Positions 7,576-17,700 of a DNA stretch of 64,000 nt are shown here, in pieces. The DNA is from Defluviitaleaceae bacterium (GTDB taxonomy: Bacteria; Bacillota; Clostridia; Lachnospirales; WQUN01). How positions within the stretch are numbered: the first letter of the stretch is position 1; each line of letters starts with the position of its first letter. The notes under the pieces are model-generated. The model saw only the letters and a list, made by a program, of their open reading frames with translations. It ran no database searches and had not been told where the DNA came from. The stretch lies in assembly GCA_009780585.1 (NCBI GenBank), contig WQZS01000007.1, positions 1 through 64,000 on the forward strand, written 5' to 3'. Made by a program: the position numbers and the translations under genes.

Positions 7576-8394
7576 ATGCAGGATATTACGACGGCGGAAT
7601 TTAACCGAATTCGGGACTACATAAAAACCAATTACGGCATATCATTAAGCGACGAGAAAAAAACGCTGGTCTATTCGCGCCTGCGTACAACCCTGACGGA
7701 AAAGGGCTTTACCAATTTTTCGGACTATTTTGACCACTTGATCCGCGATAAAAGCGGCGATTCCATCATCCGCTTCGTGGATAAGATAACGACCAACCAT
7801 ACGTTTTTTATGCGGGAGGCGGATCACTTCGACTACCTGCGCGATACGGTGCTTCCCTATATTTCGCAGAAATACAGCTCGCAAAGGGACTTCCGCCTGT
7901 GGTGCTGCGCAAGCTCCTCCGGGGAGGAGCCCGTAACGCTCCAAATGCTGGCGCAGGACCATTTCGGCAAATCGAATGAAAAATGGGACACCCAAATATT
8001 GGCCACCGATATCTCAACCAATGTGCTGGACAAGGCCGTGTACGGGCGGTACGCAACCGAAGGCGTGAATACGCTTCCCAAACATTGGCAAACGGAATAC
8101 TTTAAAAAGGCGGACCATCAATTTTCGGAAACGATGCCGATCATCCGCCAAAACATCGTTTACCGTAAATTTAACCTGATGGACCCGATACCGTTTACGA
8201 AAAAATTCCAGGTCATATTTTGCCGAAACGTCATGATCTATTTCGACGCGGAGGTACGTGAGGCCGTGGTTAAAAAACTTTACGACGCGACCGAACCGGG
8301 GGGATATTTGTTCATCGGGCACTCCGAGTCGCTTAACAATACGAATTCGTCTTATAAATACGTAAAGCCTGCCATATACAGGAAGGAAGACTAA
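7576..8394 (+). CDS. cheR: Chemotaxis protein methyltransferase CheR
   Basis: The 272-residue protein has the N-terminal helical CheR domain (about 1-75, ITTAEFNRIRDYIKTNYGI) and the SAM-dependent methyltransferase domain, with TTNHTFFMREADHFDYL, LWCCASSSGEEPVTLQM (SAM-binding loop) and FCRNVMIYFD. It methylates glutamates on chemoreceptors using S-adenosylmethionine. It stands upstream of cheA and cheW on the same strand, about 75 bases from cheA. No receptor, cheB or cheY gene is in the window, so the rest of the system lies elsewhere. Confidence 0.93.
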   Translation: MQDITTAEFNRIRDYIKTNYGISLSDEKKTLVYSRLRTTLTEKGFTNFSDYFDHLIRDKSGDSIIRFVDKITTNHTFFMREADHFDYLRDTVLPYISQKYSSQRDFRLWCCASSSGEEPVTLQMLAQDHFGKSNEKWDTQILATDISTNVLDKAVYGRYATEGVNTLPKHWQTEYFKKADHQFSETMPIIRQNIVYRKFNLMDPIPFTKKFQVIFCRNVMIYFDAEVREAVVKKLYDATEPGGYLFIGHSESLNNTNSSYKYVKPAIYRKED

Positions 8395-8469
8395 TCCGAC
8401 GTAAAGCCGGACTTGTTTTTACTGTCAATATGTAGTTTAATATAGGGAAAGAAAGAAGGTGACTTGCCG

Positions 8470-10629
8470 ATGGCTGATTTTGACAGGGAATCCATGCTGG
8501 ATATGTTTATATTCGAAATGAACCAACTTGTCGAGCAACTTGAAAACACCATTGTGCAAAGCGAATCGGAATATAATATCGACCAAATAAACGAGATCTT
8601 CCGCGTTATGCACACAATCAAGGGTTCGTGCGCGATGATGCTCTACGACAACATCGCCGCCGTGGGTCACGCCATTGAGGACTTGTTCTATTACCTGCGG
8701 GAGGAAAACCCGAAAAACCTTGACTTCAAAACGCTTTCCGACCATGTGTTGGAAGGCGCGGACTTCGTTAAAGAAGAATTGGGCAAGATCTCCAACGGGC
8801 AAACATCCGATGGGGACGGCACCGTTCTTATTAAACACATAGGAGATTTTTTGAAAGCGATTAAAGCGGGTACACCTGTACCGAAGCCCGCGGCGCAAGC
8901 CCCGCCAAAACCGGAACCAACGGCACAACCGATACCCGAACCACCCCCCAAACCGTCAGCACCAAAAGCGGCTCCGGCCGTATCAGCTCCGGCTCCCACA
9001 GATGCCAAATCCGAGCACGAAGAAGGGGATATGATGTATCAGTACAAAGCAATGATCTATTTCCAAGACGGATGCGAAATGGAAAACATCCGCGCTTACA
9101 CCTTGGTGCACAACCTGCAAGACATAGCGCAGGACATCACCCACACACCCAAGGATGTAATCGATGAATCGACCATCGAGCTGATCCGGCAAAATGGTTT
9201 CGAGATTGAATTTACCAGCGAATTGGATTACGCGCGGGTTAATAACCACTTGAGCCAAACGGTGTATCTGCGGGAGTTGAATCTTATGGAACTGGGGACG
9301 ACTATCACAACGGCTAAACCGATGGATTTGCCGCCCGTTGCGGATGTAATCGTGACGGAAACCGCACCCCATGAAGAAGTTGAGGAAATAGAGGCCATCA
9401 AGTCCCCCGTTTCCGATGATGCGAGCAAGAAGGCCGCCGCCGCTTCGGCTGTGGCGCCCGCCGCACCCGCCACCACCAACTTGATTAACGTGAGCATCAA
9501 AAAATTGGATGACCTGCTTAACCTAATGGGCGAATTGGTAATTTCCGAAGCCACGGTTACGCAGAACTCGGAATTGAAGGGCCTCCCCCTCGACAACTTC
9601 TATAAGGAAGCCCGCGCCCTGCAAAAAATCATCGGTAACTTGCAACAGACGGTCATGTCCATGCGCCTCGTCCCGCTCAGCAATACCTTCTTTAAAATGA
9701 ACCGCATCGTACGGGACATGTGCCGCCAATTGGAAAAGGACGTACAACTGGAAATTATCGGTGAGGAAACCGAAGTAGATAAGAAAATCATCGAGCATAT
9801 CGGCGACCCGATCATGCACATCATCCGCAACTCCATCGACCACGGCGTGGAAATGCCCGCCGAACGCGAAAAAGCGGGCAAGCCCCGTAAAGCGAAGGTT
9901 ATACTGGAGGCCAAGCAAGCCGGCGGCGACGTATTGATCATCATCAAGGACGACGGCCGCGGCATCAATACCGAAAAGGTACTGCGCAAAGCCCGTGAAA
10001 ACGGCCTCACCACCAAACCCGACCAGGAATATTCGGAAAAGGAAATCCAACAATTCATCTTTTTGCCCGGTTTCAGCACAAACGACCAAGTAACCAACTT
10101 CTCCGGCCGCGGCGTGGGTATGGACGTCGTAGTCAAAAACCTGGAGATATGCGGCGGTACGGCCTTGGTGGACTCCACCCCGGGCGTAGGCACCACGTTC
10201 ACGTTAAAGATTCCGTTGACCCTGGCCATCATTGAAGGCATGAGCGTATCGGTGGGCGGCTCGCAATATACAATCCCCATCGTCAATATACAAAAGTCCT
10301 TCAAGGCGAAAAAGGAAGAACTCTTCACCGACCCCAACGGCAACGAAATGGTCTCCGTGCGGGGCGAGATATTCAACGTCGTGCGTATGCATGAGTTCTT
10401 CCATATCGGGGGCGCGATCACCAATATCGAGGACGGCACGCTCATGATGCTGGAAAACGGCGACCAAGTCGTTTGTCTGCTGGTGGACTTCCTGTTGGGC
10501 CAACAGCAAGCCGTGGTAAAGCCCATGCCCAAGTACTTCAAGCGTGTGCAGGGCATCAGCGGATGCACACTCCTTGGCAACGGCGACGTCAGCATCATCG
10601 TGGACGTACCGGGATTCTTTGATAAATAG
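8470..10629 (+). CDS. cheA: Chemotaxis sensor histidine kinase CheA
   Basis: The protein is 719 residues from the ATG at 8470, chosen because AAGGTG lies 9 bases upstream; a TTG at 8464 is also in frame. Domain order is typical: HPt (P1) with phospho-His48 in FRVMHTIKGSCAMM, a Pro/Ala-rich linker, a P2-like region, dimerisation helices (VSIKKLDDLLNLMGELVI), HATPase with HIIRNSIDHGVE, IIKDDGRGIN and FSGRGVGMDVV, and a C-terminal CheW-like domain. It autophosphorylates in response to receptors and passes phosphate to CheY/CheB. It lies 12 bases before cheW. Confidence 0.95.
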   Translation: MADFDRESMLDMFIFEMNQLVEQLENTIVQSESEYNIDQINEIFRVMHTIKGSCAMMLYDNIAAVGHAIEDLFYYLREENPKNLDFKTLSDHVLEGADFVKEELGKISNGQTSDGDGTVLIKHIGDFLKAIKAGTPVPKPAAQAPPKPEPTAQPIPEPPPKPSAPKAAPAVSAPAPTDAKSEHEEGDMMYQYKAMIYFQDGCEMENIRAYTLVHNLQDIAQDITHTPKDVIDESTIELIRQNGFEIEFTSELDYARVNNHLSQTVYLRELNLMELGTTITTAKPMDLPPVADVIVTETAPHEEVEEIEAIKSPVSDDASKKAAAASAVAPAAPATTNLINVSIKKLDDLLNLMGELVISEATVTQNSELKGLPLDNFYKEARALQKIIGNLQQTVMSMRLVPLSNTFFKMNRIVRDMCRQLEKDVQLEIIGEETEVDKKIIEHIGDPIMHIIRNSIDHGVEMPAEREKAGKPRKAKVILEAKQAGGDVLIIIKDDGRGINTEKVLRKARENGLTTKPDQEYSEKEIQQFIFLPGFSTNDQVTNFSGRGVGMDVVVKNLEICGGTALVDSTPGVGTTFTLKIPLTLAIIEGMSVSVGGSQYTIPIVNIQKSFKAKKEELFTDPNGNEMVSVRGEIFNVVRMHEFFHIGGAITNIEDGTLMMLENGDQVVCLLVDFLLGQQQAVVKPMPKYFKRVQGISGCTLLGNGDVSIIVDVPGFFDK

Positions 10630-10641
10630 GAGGGAACAGCA

Positions 10642-11121
10642 ATGGATACTGACTTAAATATGGAGTCACGCGTAGACGATACAATCAAGGACCAATACCT
10701 TACCTTTGCCATTGACAATGAAGACTACGGCGTGGGGATTTCCAACGTAAAGGAAATCGTCGGTATGGATACCATCACCAAAGTGCCGGAAATGCCCGAC
10801 TTTGTCGAAGGCATCATCAATTTACGCGGCGAATTGATCGGTGTGTTGGATGTGCGCAAGCGTTTCAACATCCCTCCCAAGGAATACGACGAAGAAACCT
10901 GCATCATCGTTATCATCGCCGACAAGGTAGAGGAAGGGCTGGGTAAACTTGGGTTTATCGTGGACGCGGTACGTGAAACGGCCATCATACCCGAAGATAA
11001 GATATCACCGCCGCCAAACGCCCGCCTTCGCAGCGTCAACCAATTTATCCGAAATATCGGCCGCGTGGGCGATGAAATAAAATTGCTACTGGATTTGGAA
11101 AAGTTCTTGGCGCAGGACTAA
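10642..11121 (+). CDS. cheW: Chemotaxis coupling protein CheW
   Basis: The 159-residue protein is one CheW domain: YLTFAIDNEDYGVGISNVKEI, MPDFVEGIINLRGELIGVLDVRKRF and a C-terminal KLLLDLEKFL. CheW links chemoreceptors to CheA in the polar signalling array. AGGAGG precedes the ATG; the gene is 12 bases after cheA and is followed by a terminator, so it ends the cheA-cheW unit. Confidence 0.94.
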   Translation: MDTDLNMESRVDDTIKDQYLTFAIDNEDYGVGISNVKEIVGMDTITKVPEMPDFVEGIINLRGELIGVLDVRKRFNIPPKEYDEETCIIVIIADKVEEGLGKLGFIVDAVRETAIIPEDKISPPPNARLRSVNQFIRNIGRVGDEIKLLLDLEKFLAQD

Positions 11122-11138
11122 AAATAATTGCAAATAAC

Positions 11139-11170
11139 AAAAAAGGGGTTGTTTTAACAGCCCTTTTTTT
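11139..11170 (+). terminator. Terminator after cheW
   Basis: AAAAAAGGGGTTG pairs (with G-T wobble) with CAGCCCTTTTTT across a TTTTAA loop and ends in a T-run. It lies 18 bases after the cheW stop. Confidence 0.8.
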
Positions 11171-11183
11171 ATGGAGTGATCTT

Positions 11184-12992
11184 GTGCGTTTGTCGGACGA
11201 AATGCTGTTGCGCGTGGAAAAACCCGGCCGTTACGTAGGCGGCGAACTCAACGCGGTGATAAAGGATAAGGAAGGCAAGACGCGCTTCGGGTTTTGCTTC
11301 CCCGATGTGTATGAAGTGGGCATGAGCCATTTGGGCTTGCAAATGCTCTATTTTTTTATCAACCGCAGGGAAGATGCTTGGTGCGAACGGGCGTTTATGC
11401 CGTGGCCGGACATGTTAAGTGTACTGCGTGAAGCGGATATACCTTTATACGCGTTGGAAAGCGGCGACGGTATACGGGAATTGGACATATTGGGCTTTAC
11501 TTTGCAATACGAAATGTGCTACACGAATGTGTTGGCGATGCTTGAACTGGGCGGGTTGGCACTCCGCGCGGCGGAGCGCGGCGAGGATGACCCCATCGTA
11601 TGCGCGGGCGGGCCGTGCACAACCAATCCCGAGCCGATGGCGGAATTCATCGATTTCTTCTATATCGGGGACGGGGAAGCGTCGCTGGACGCGGTGCTGG
11701 ACGCGTATAGGGATAATAAGACACGCGGCGGTAAGAAAGCGGATTTCTTATCGGCTATTTCTGGGATTGACGGGATTTACGTACCCGCGTTTTATGACGT
11801 TAAGTATAACGACGATGATACAATCGCGAACTTCGTGTCGAATCGACACGAAGTTGGTAGCCGCGTAAAGCGTGCCTTTTTGCCGCGCTTGGGGTATTTC
11901 CCCGAGCGTTTTTTGGTGCCGTTGGTGGAAGCGGTGCATAACCGGGTCACGCTGGAATTGGCGCGGGGTTGTTCTCGCGGGTGCCGTTTTTGCCAAGCGG
12001 GTTATATTTATCGGCCTTTGCGGGAACGCGGGATCGATGAACTTTTAGCCCAAGCGGAGGCGTTGCTGGCGGCGACGGGCCACGAGGAAATTTCCCTGCT
12101 TGCGCTCAGCGCGTGCGACCACAGCGGCTTCGGGGAGTTGGTGGACAGGCTCTTGGCGGTAACCGAACCGAAAAAGGTAAACCTGTCGCTTCCTTCCACG
12201 CGGTTGGACGCGTCGTTCCTCTCCGCCGTGGAAAAGACCCAACGCGTACGCAAATCGTCCCTCACCGTCGCACCCGAGGCGGGCAGTCAGCGTATGCGCG
12301 ATGTGATTAAAAAGAATTTGACCGAAGAAGGGATATTGGCGGGTATCACGCAAGCCTTTGAAGCGGATTTTAACAAGATCAAATTGTATTTTATGGCGGG
12401 ATTGCCGGGTGAGGAAGAAGGCGACGTCCAAGCCATCGGTACGCTGGCGGAAAAGGTCGTAGAAGTTTATTACAAAATGCCTTACGAAAAACGCAAAAAA
12501 CCCGTAGCCGTTTCGGTTAGTACGGCGTGCTTCGTGCCGAAGGCGTTTACGCCGTTCCAATGGGTCGGGCAGGTATCGCCCGAGGCGTTTGAAACACGCC
12601 AGCGCGAAGTGAAGGCCGGCATCCGTAAAAAGCAAATCACTTACCGCTACCACGACGCCAAGACCGCTTACGTCGAAGGGGTGTTAGCGCGGGGTGACAG
12701 GCGTGTGGGTGCGGCCATCGAAGCGGCGTACCGCGCGGGGGCGATGTTCGACGGCTGGAGCGAACATTTTAATTACTATACTTGGCTGGCGGCGTTTGAA
12801 TCGGCGGGTATTGACCCCGATTTTTATACCCAACGCGAACGCGGTGAAAATGAGCTTCTCCCATGGGATTTTATCGATATGGGGGTCAGCAAGGAATTTT
12901 TGCGGCGGGAGTATGAACGGGCTATGAAAGGCGAAACCTCACCCGATTGCCGTACATCGTGTGCCGATTGCGAGGTGGCTTGCCATGCATAA
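11184..12992 (+). CDS. TIGR03960-family radical SAM protein with N-terminal B12-binding-like domain
   Basis: The 602-residue protein has an N-terminal cobalamin-binding-like region (FGFCFPDVYEVGMSHLGLQML, CAGGPCTTNPEPM) and a radical SAM core with the 4Fe-4S triad CSRGCRFCQAGYIYRP around residue 260. TIGR03960 proteins are widespread in Clostridia, nearly always beside a TIGR03936/DUF2344 partner, as here. The reaction is unknown; a role in RNA or ribosome modification has been suspected by analogy. The start is GTG at 11184 with GGAG upstream. A 27-bp perfect palindrome (11829-11855) encodes about nine residues near FVSNRHEVG, just before the radical SAM core, where relatives have a variable linker. 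Confidence 0.85.
   Translation: MRLSDEMLLRVEKPGRYVGGELNAVIKDKEGKTRFGFCFPDVYEVGMSHLGLQMLYFFINRREDAWCERAFMPWPDMLSVLREADIPLYALESGDGIRELDILGFTLQYEMCYTNVLAMLELGGLALRAAERGEDDPIVCAGGPCTTNPEPMAEFIDFFYIGDGEASLDAVLDAYRDNKTRGGKKADFLSAISGIDGIYVPAFYDVKYNDDDTIANFVSNRHEVGSRVKRAFLPRLGYFPERFLVPLVEAVHNRVTLELARGCSRGCRFCQAGYIYRPLRERGIDELLAQAEALLAATGHEEISLLALSACDHSGFGELVDRLLAVTEPKKVNLSLPSTRLDASFLSAVEKTQRVRKSSLTVAPEAGSQRMRDVIKKNLTEEGILAGITQAFEADFNKIKLYFMAGLPGEEEGDVQAIGTLAEKVVEVYYKMPYEKRKKPVAVSVSTACFVPKAFTPFQWVGQVSPEAFETRQREVKAGIRKKQITYRYHDAKTAYVEGVLARGDRRVGAAIEAAYRAGAMFDGWSEHFNYYTWLAAFESAGIDPDFYTQRERGENELLPWDFIDMGVSKEFLRREYERAMKGETSPDCRTSCADCEVACHA
11829..11855. repeat. 27-bp perfect palindrome inside the radical SAM gene
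   Basis: AACTTCGTGTCGA (11829-11841) and TCGACACGAAGTT (11843-11855) are perfect reverse complements with one spacer base. The host reading frame passes through with no stop. Its length and the AACTT/AAGTT ends match the palindromes at 29542, 55496 and 62823, but the inner sequence differs. Confidence 0.7.
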
Positions 12993-13632
12993 GGTGCGCA
13001 TCCAATTTTCAAAAGACGGCGCGTTGAAGTTTATCGGGCATTTGGACTTCCTGCGTGTGTTCCAGCAAGCGTTGCGCCGTTCGGGGTTGCCTGTGGCTTA
13101 TTCGCAGGGCTTTAACCCGCATATCCTGCTTTCCTTCGCGCTGCCGTTGCCTTTGGGTATGGCGAGCTTACATGATTACGCCGACCTTACGTTAGCCGAA
13201 TCGACGGACATGGAAAACGCGCGAGTACGGTTGCAAGAATACGCGCCTTTGGGCTTGACGGTATTAACAATATGGGAAGCCGATGGACGCAGCGCGGCGG
13301 CGGTTACGGAAGCGGCCGATTATATACTGACGGTAAAGGAAGCCGAAATAACAACGGTACGTCAAGCGGTGCATGAATTGCTCGCCGCCAAGGAATATAT
13401 TATTGCCAAAAAAACCAAGGGCGGCATTAAAGATACCGACATCCGATCCGACATTATCGATATCAAATCAAACGGCAATGTCGTTACCATGCGCCTATCC
13501 GCGGGCAGCGGACGCTTCCTTAACCCGATGACCGTTGCCGCCATTCTGCTGGGGCGGGACACAGCCGCGTGCGAAATGATACGCGCGGAGCTGTTTAAAA
13601 AGGAAGGGGAAATACTTAAACCCTTATATTAA
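12985..13632 (+). CDS. TIGR03936-family radical SAM-associated protein (DUF2344)
   Basis: The 215-residue protein begins MHKVRIQFSKDGALKFIGHLDFLRVFQQ, typical of DUF2344 proteins, with GLPVAYSQGFNPHILLSFALPLPLGM following. It is the regular partner of the TIGR03960 radical SAM enzyme. The ATG at 12985 overlaps the upstream stop by eight bases, implying translational coupling. In some lineages this domain is fused to the radical SAM protein. Its biochemical role is unknown; because of its constant pairing it probably presents the substrate or forms a complex with the enzyme. Confidence 0.85.
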   Translation: MHKVRIQFSKDGALKFIGHLDFLRVFQQALRRSGLPVAYSQGFNPHILLSFALPLPLGMASLHDYADLTLAESTDMENARVRLQEYAPLGLTVLTIWEADGRSAAAVTEAADYILTVKEAEITTVRQAVHELLAAKEYIIAKKTKGGIKDTDIRSDIIDIKSNGNVVTMRLSAGSGRFLNPMTVAAILLGRDTAACEMIRAELFKKEGEILKPLY

Positions 13633-13673
13633 TCCCCCGGAACGGTATCGATACCGGTTTGTTTCGGGGGATT
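13631..13673 (+). terminator. Stem-loop after the radical SAM pair
   Basis: AATCCCCC (13631-13638) pairs with GGGGGATT (13666-13673), with a second inner palindrome GGTATCGATACC. A T-run is weak, so this is a probable terminator or RNA-stabilising hairpin. Confidence 0.5.
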
Positions 13674-13696
13674 GGTATAGGGTGATCCGCATCTTA

Positions 13697-13725
13697 TTGA
13701 AGCGAAAAATAATTCCTGTTAAAAT
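13697..13725 (+). promoter_or_regulatory. Sigma-A-like promoter of the HD-GYP / [FeFe] kinase operon
   Basis: TTGAAG (13697-13702) and TAAAAT (13720-13725) are spaced by 17 bases, about 25 bases upstream of the HD-GYP start codon. Confidence 0.55.
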
Positions 13726-13749
13726 GCGTTTCAGATAGGGGGAATATAT

Positions 13750-14784
13750 ATGAAAAAGACGATTTTCGTCGTGGACGATAATGATACGAATTTGGCGATC
13801 GCTAAAGATGTACTAAAGGAATACTACCGCGTCATGACCCTCCCCTCCGCGGAGAAGATGTTCGCCATGTTGGAAAAGGTAATGCCGGATTTGATCCTGT
13901 TGGATATCGAAATGCCCGAAACGGACGGTTTCGCCGCGCTGGCGTCGCTTAAGGCGAATACCGGATACGCGGATATCCCCGTCATCTTCCTGACGGCGAT
14001 GACGGATACGGAGGTGGAGGCGCGCGGATTCCAATTGGGCGTTATCGATTTTATCATCAAGCCCTTCTCCGCCCCGGTGCTGCTCAACCGTATCAAGACG
14101 CACTTGGATATCGACGAATTGATCCGTGAACGTACGTCGCAGCTCCAATCCTTGCAAAGCGCTATTATCTTCGGCTTCGCCGATCTGGTGGAAAACCGCG
14201 ACCAAACCACGGGCGGGCATATCGAGCGGACCTCCACCTATATAAACTTATTGGCGAACGCGATGGCCGCCAGGGGTATATATGCCGATGAATTAAACCA
14301 ACTGGATATGGATTCCTTCGTTTCATCGGCGCGTTTGCACGATGTGGGTAAGATCGCCATATCCGATGTGGTGTTAAACAAGCCGGATAAATTAACGTCC
14401 GAGGAATTCGACATCATGAAGACCCATACGATCGAAGGCGAAAAAGCCATTGACCAAATCGCCGAGCGCACGGTTGACGTGGAATTTTTGCAAAACGCGA
14501 AAATCTTTGCCGGTACGCACCATGAACGGTGGGACGGCAGGGGTTACCCCCGCGGGTTAAAAGGCGAGGAAATCCCCCTGCACGGCCGCATCATGGCCAT
14601 CGCTGACGTGTACGACGCCCTCGTATCGGAAAGGCCGTATAAAAAAGCGTTTACGGCGGAGGAAGCCGTGAACATCATCATGGAAAACGCCGGCACGCAA
14701 TTCGATCCGTTGATTGCCGGTGTTTTTTTCGAGATACGGGACGAATATAAGAAGGTCCTGTTAGGGGGAGGCGGAACGGCATGA
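13750..14784 (+). CDS. Response regulator with HD-GYP domain (cyclic-di-GMP phosphodiesterase)
   Basis: The 344-residue protein has a receiver domain (1-120) with acidic residues VVDDND, phospho-acceptor Asp52 in LLLDIEMPETDG and a conserved Lys in IKPF. An HD-GYP domain (about 140-335) follows, with LHDVGKIAISD, HHERWDGRGYP and ADVYDAL. RpfG-type proteins of this build hydrolyse cyclic-di-GMP once phosphorylated. Its stop overlaps the start of the next gene, an [FeFe]-hydrogenase-like hybrid kinase, by four bases (ATGA), so the kinase is the obvious partner. The inferred output is control of motility versus attachment by redox or hydrogen state. Confidence 0.9.
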   Translation: MKKTIFVVDDNDTNLAIAKDVLKEYYRVMTLPSAEKMFAMLEKVMPDLILLDIEMPETDGFAALASLKANTGYADIPVIFLTAMTDTEVEARGFQLGVIDFIIKPFSAPVLLNRIKTHLDIDELIRERTSQLQSLQSAIIFGFADLVENRDQTTGGHIERTSTYINLLANAMAARGIYADELNQLDMDSFVSSARLHDVGKIAISDVVLNKPDKLTSEEFDIMKTHTIEGEKAIDQIAERTVDVEFLQNAKIFAGTHHERWDGRGYPRGLKGEEIPLHGRIMAIADVYDALVSERPYKKAFTAEEAVNIIMENAGTQFDPLIAGVFFEIRDEYKKVLLGGGGTA

Positions 14785-17700
14785 CGGAGCTTATCTGTAC
14801 GAAAATGGATTTATGCGTAGGGTGTAACCGCTGTATACGAGAATGCCCGATGGAAACCGTCAATATTACATACCAGGACGGCCAGGGCAATATAAAAGTC
14901 AAAATCGACAACGAAAAATGCATCGCTTGCGGTAAGTGCTTGACGGCTTGCCGCCACGACGCGCGCTATTACGCGGACGACACCGAGCGGTTCTTCGCGG
15001 ATTTGGCCAACGGCGAAAAGATATCGCTGATCGCCGCCCCGGCGATACGGTCAACCATACCCGAATGGAAAAACCTGTTCACTTACCTCAAACAGCAGGG
15101 CGTGAATAAAATCTATGATGTTTCGTTGGGGGCGGACCTTTGTATATGGGCGCATGTACGCCATATGGAACACAACGCGTCTCCCTTAATCACGCAGCCG
15201 TGCCCGGTTATCGTTTCCTATTGCGAAATGTACAACCAGCGCTTGCTTGGGAACCTTTCCCCCGTACACAGCCCCATGGCCTGCGCCGCCATATATATGA
15301 AGGAATACGAAGGCATCACCGACCGTATCGCCGCGCTTTCGCCCTGCGTGGGTAAGAAAAGGGAATTCGACGCCACGGGGCTGGCGCATTATAACGTCAC
15401 CTTCGCCGCGTTACGGGATTATTTGGAAAAGAATAAAATCAAGCTCCCCAAAAAACAAACGTCCTTCGACCACGCCGAAAGCGGGTTGGGCGTGGTGTTC
15501 CCCACCCCGGGCGGTTTGAAGGAGAATATCGAATTCGTATCCGGCAAGCGGGTCAGCATCGACCGCTGCGAAGGCGGGCACGTATACGAAATGTTGGAAA
15601 CCTATGCCGGAACGGGGCGGGAATCCCTGCCGGATATCTTCGATGTGCTTAACTGCGAAAATGGGTGCAGCGCGGGGACCGCTTGTTCGGACCGGGATAA
15701 TATCTTCATGATTAACCGCGTGGTTGACGGCAACCGCAAGGCGGTTACGGACAGCCGAACGAAAGAGGATTACGCCGAGCAATATAAAAAATATAACGAA
15801 ACGCTTAACCTTTCGCTGTTTATGCGAAAATATAAGCCTTATTCCGTCCCCGTGCCCGAAATGATGAAGATCAGCGGCGAAGACATCGAAAACGCCTTCC
15901 TCGCTTTGGGTAAAACCGACGAAGCCAAGAAAAACATAAACTGCTGCGCTTGCGGTTCGGACACCTGTTTGGAGATGGCCCGCAAAATCGCTTTGGGCGT
16001 CAATATCCCCAAGAACTGCATCGTCAAGATGATGGACGAATCGATGGGGACACAATTCCAACTTGCCGAAATGGAAAAGCTGCACGAAGCGGACGAACGG
16101 ATCCGCATTATGCTGGACACCACCCCCATGGGCGCGCATTTTTGGGACGAAAACCTAAACATCGTGGAATGTAACCAGGCGGCGGCTAAATTATTTGACT
16201 TGGATGATAAGCAGGAGTACATCGCGCGTTATTTCGAGTTTACGCCGGAATTCCAGCCCGACGGTACTCGCTCCGAGGAAAAGCTGCGTCAAATGATCAA
16301 CCAAGCGTACGAAACCGGATACCATAAAGCCGAATGGATGCGCCAAACGCAGGACGGCGAACCCGTACCCGTCGAAGTGACGCTGGTACGCGTCAAATTC
16401 CATGACAAGGACTTGGTGGCGAGTTACTGCCGCGACATGCGCGAACACAAGCGGATGCTTTCGGCGCTGGCTATGGCACTCGATAAAGCCGAAACCGCCA
16501 TAATGGCATCCGAATCGGCGCAATCCACCACGGCCGCTATGTTCGGGGCCAACCCGCAAATCAACGTATTGTTCAACCCCAAATTCGAAGCGGTGGATTG
16601 CAACCCGGCCGCCGTCAATTTTATGGGCTACCGATCGAAGGACGAGGCTCTGATGGATTTCCTGGACCGTTTCTTCCACAGTTTGCCCGTGTTCCAATCG
16701 AACGGCCGACCTTCCGTTTCCGTAGGGGAAATGCTGGTGCGGGCGGTCACCGAGGGAAGCGTGAAATTCGAAACGGAAGTAATCATAAAAGGTGAAGAAA
16801 AAACCGTTATCGTGGAATTCATCAGCATCCCGTATGAAAATGACTACGGCGTGGTGGCCTACGTTAACGACATCACCGCCACACGCGAACGGGAAAAGGA
16901 ATTGACCCGCATACGCGAAATGAGCGAATTGCAACTGGCGAAGCTGGATTTGATCGTAACGGCCTCACGCATCGGCTTGTGGGATATGGAAATTATCCAA
17001 GGCGATCCGGTCAACCCCAAAAACGTATTCACCTGCTCGAAGGAATTCCGCCATATGCTGGGCTTCAATGACGAACAGGACTTCCCCAATATACTGGACA
17101 GTTGGAGCAGCCGTTTGCACCCCGATGACAAGGAGCGTACGGTAAACGCCTTCGCGGCGCATATGCTGGACAAGACGGGCAAAACCCCCTACGACATCGA
17201 ATACCGTTGCAAAAAGAAAAACGGCGAATACGCCTACTTCCGCGCTTCGGGCGAAACGATCCGTGACGAACAAGGAAACCCCCTTCGCGTGGCGGGCGCG
17301 TTGATGGACATCACCGAAACGAAGAACATTTTACAAAGCACCGAAATGCAGCGGCTTGAAGCCGAAGCCGCCAACCAAGCCAAGAGCGCGTTCCTCAGCA
17401 CCATGAGCCACGAAATCCGTACCCCCATGAACGCCATCCTCGGCATAACCGAAATCCAATTGGCGAACAGCGATTTGGACCAAGACGTTCGCAACGCGTT
17501 GGAAAAGATCTACACCTCGGGCGATATGCTGCTGGGCATAATCAACGATATATTGGACCTGTCGAAGATCGAAGCCGGAAAAATGGAGATCGTTTCCGCT
17601 AACTACGAAACAGCCAGCTTGATCAGCGATACCGCGCAATTGAATATGATGCGTATCGGAAGCAAGAAGATCGATTTCGATTTGATCATCGACGAGAACC

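Noticed and set aside
9600..10718. 372-codon minus-strand frame opposite cheA
   Set aside because: It is the antisense shadow of cheA, whose domains are unmistakable on the plus strand.
15411..16934. Long minus-strand frames opposite the first [FeFe]-hydrogenase-like kinase
   Set aside because: They are antisense shadows in a G+C-balanced gene and encode no recognisable domain.
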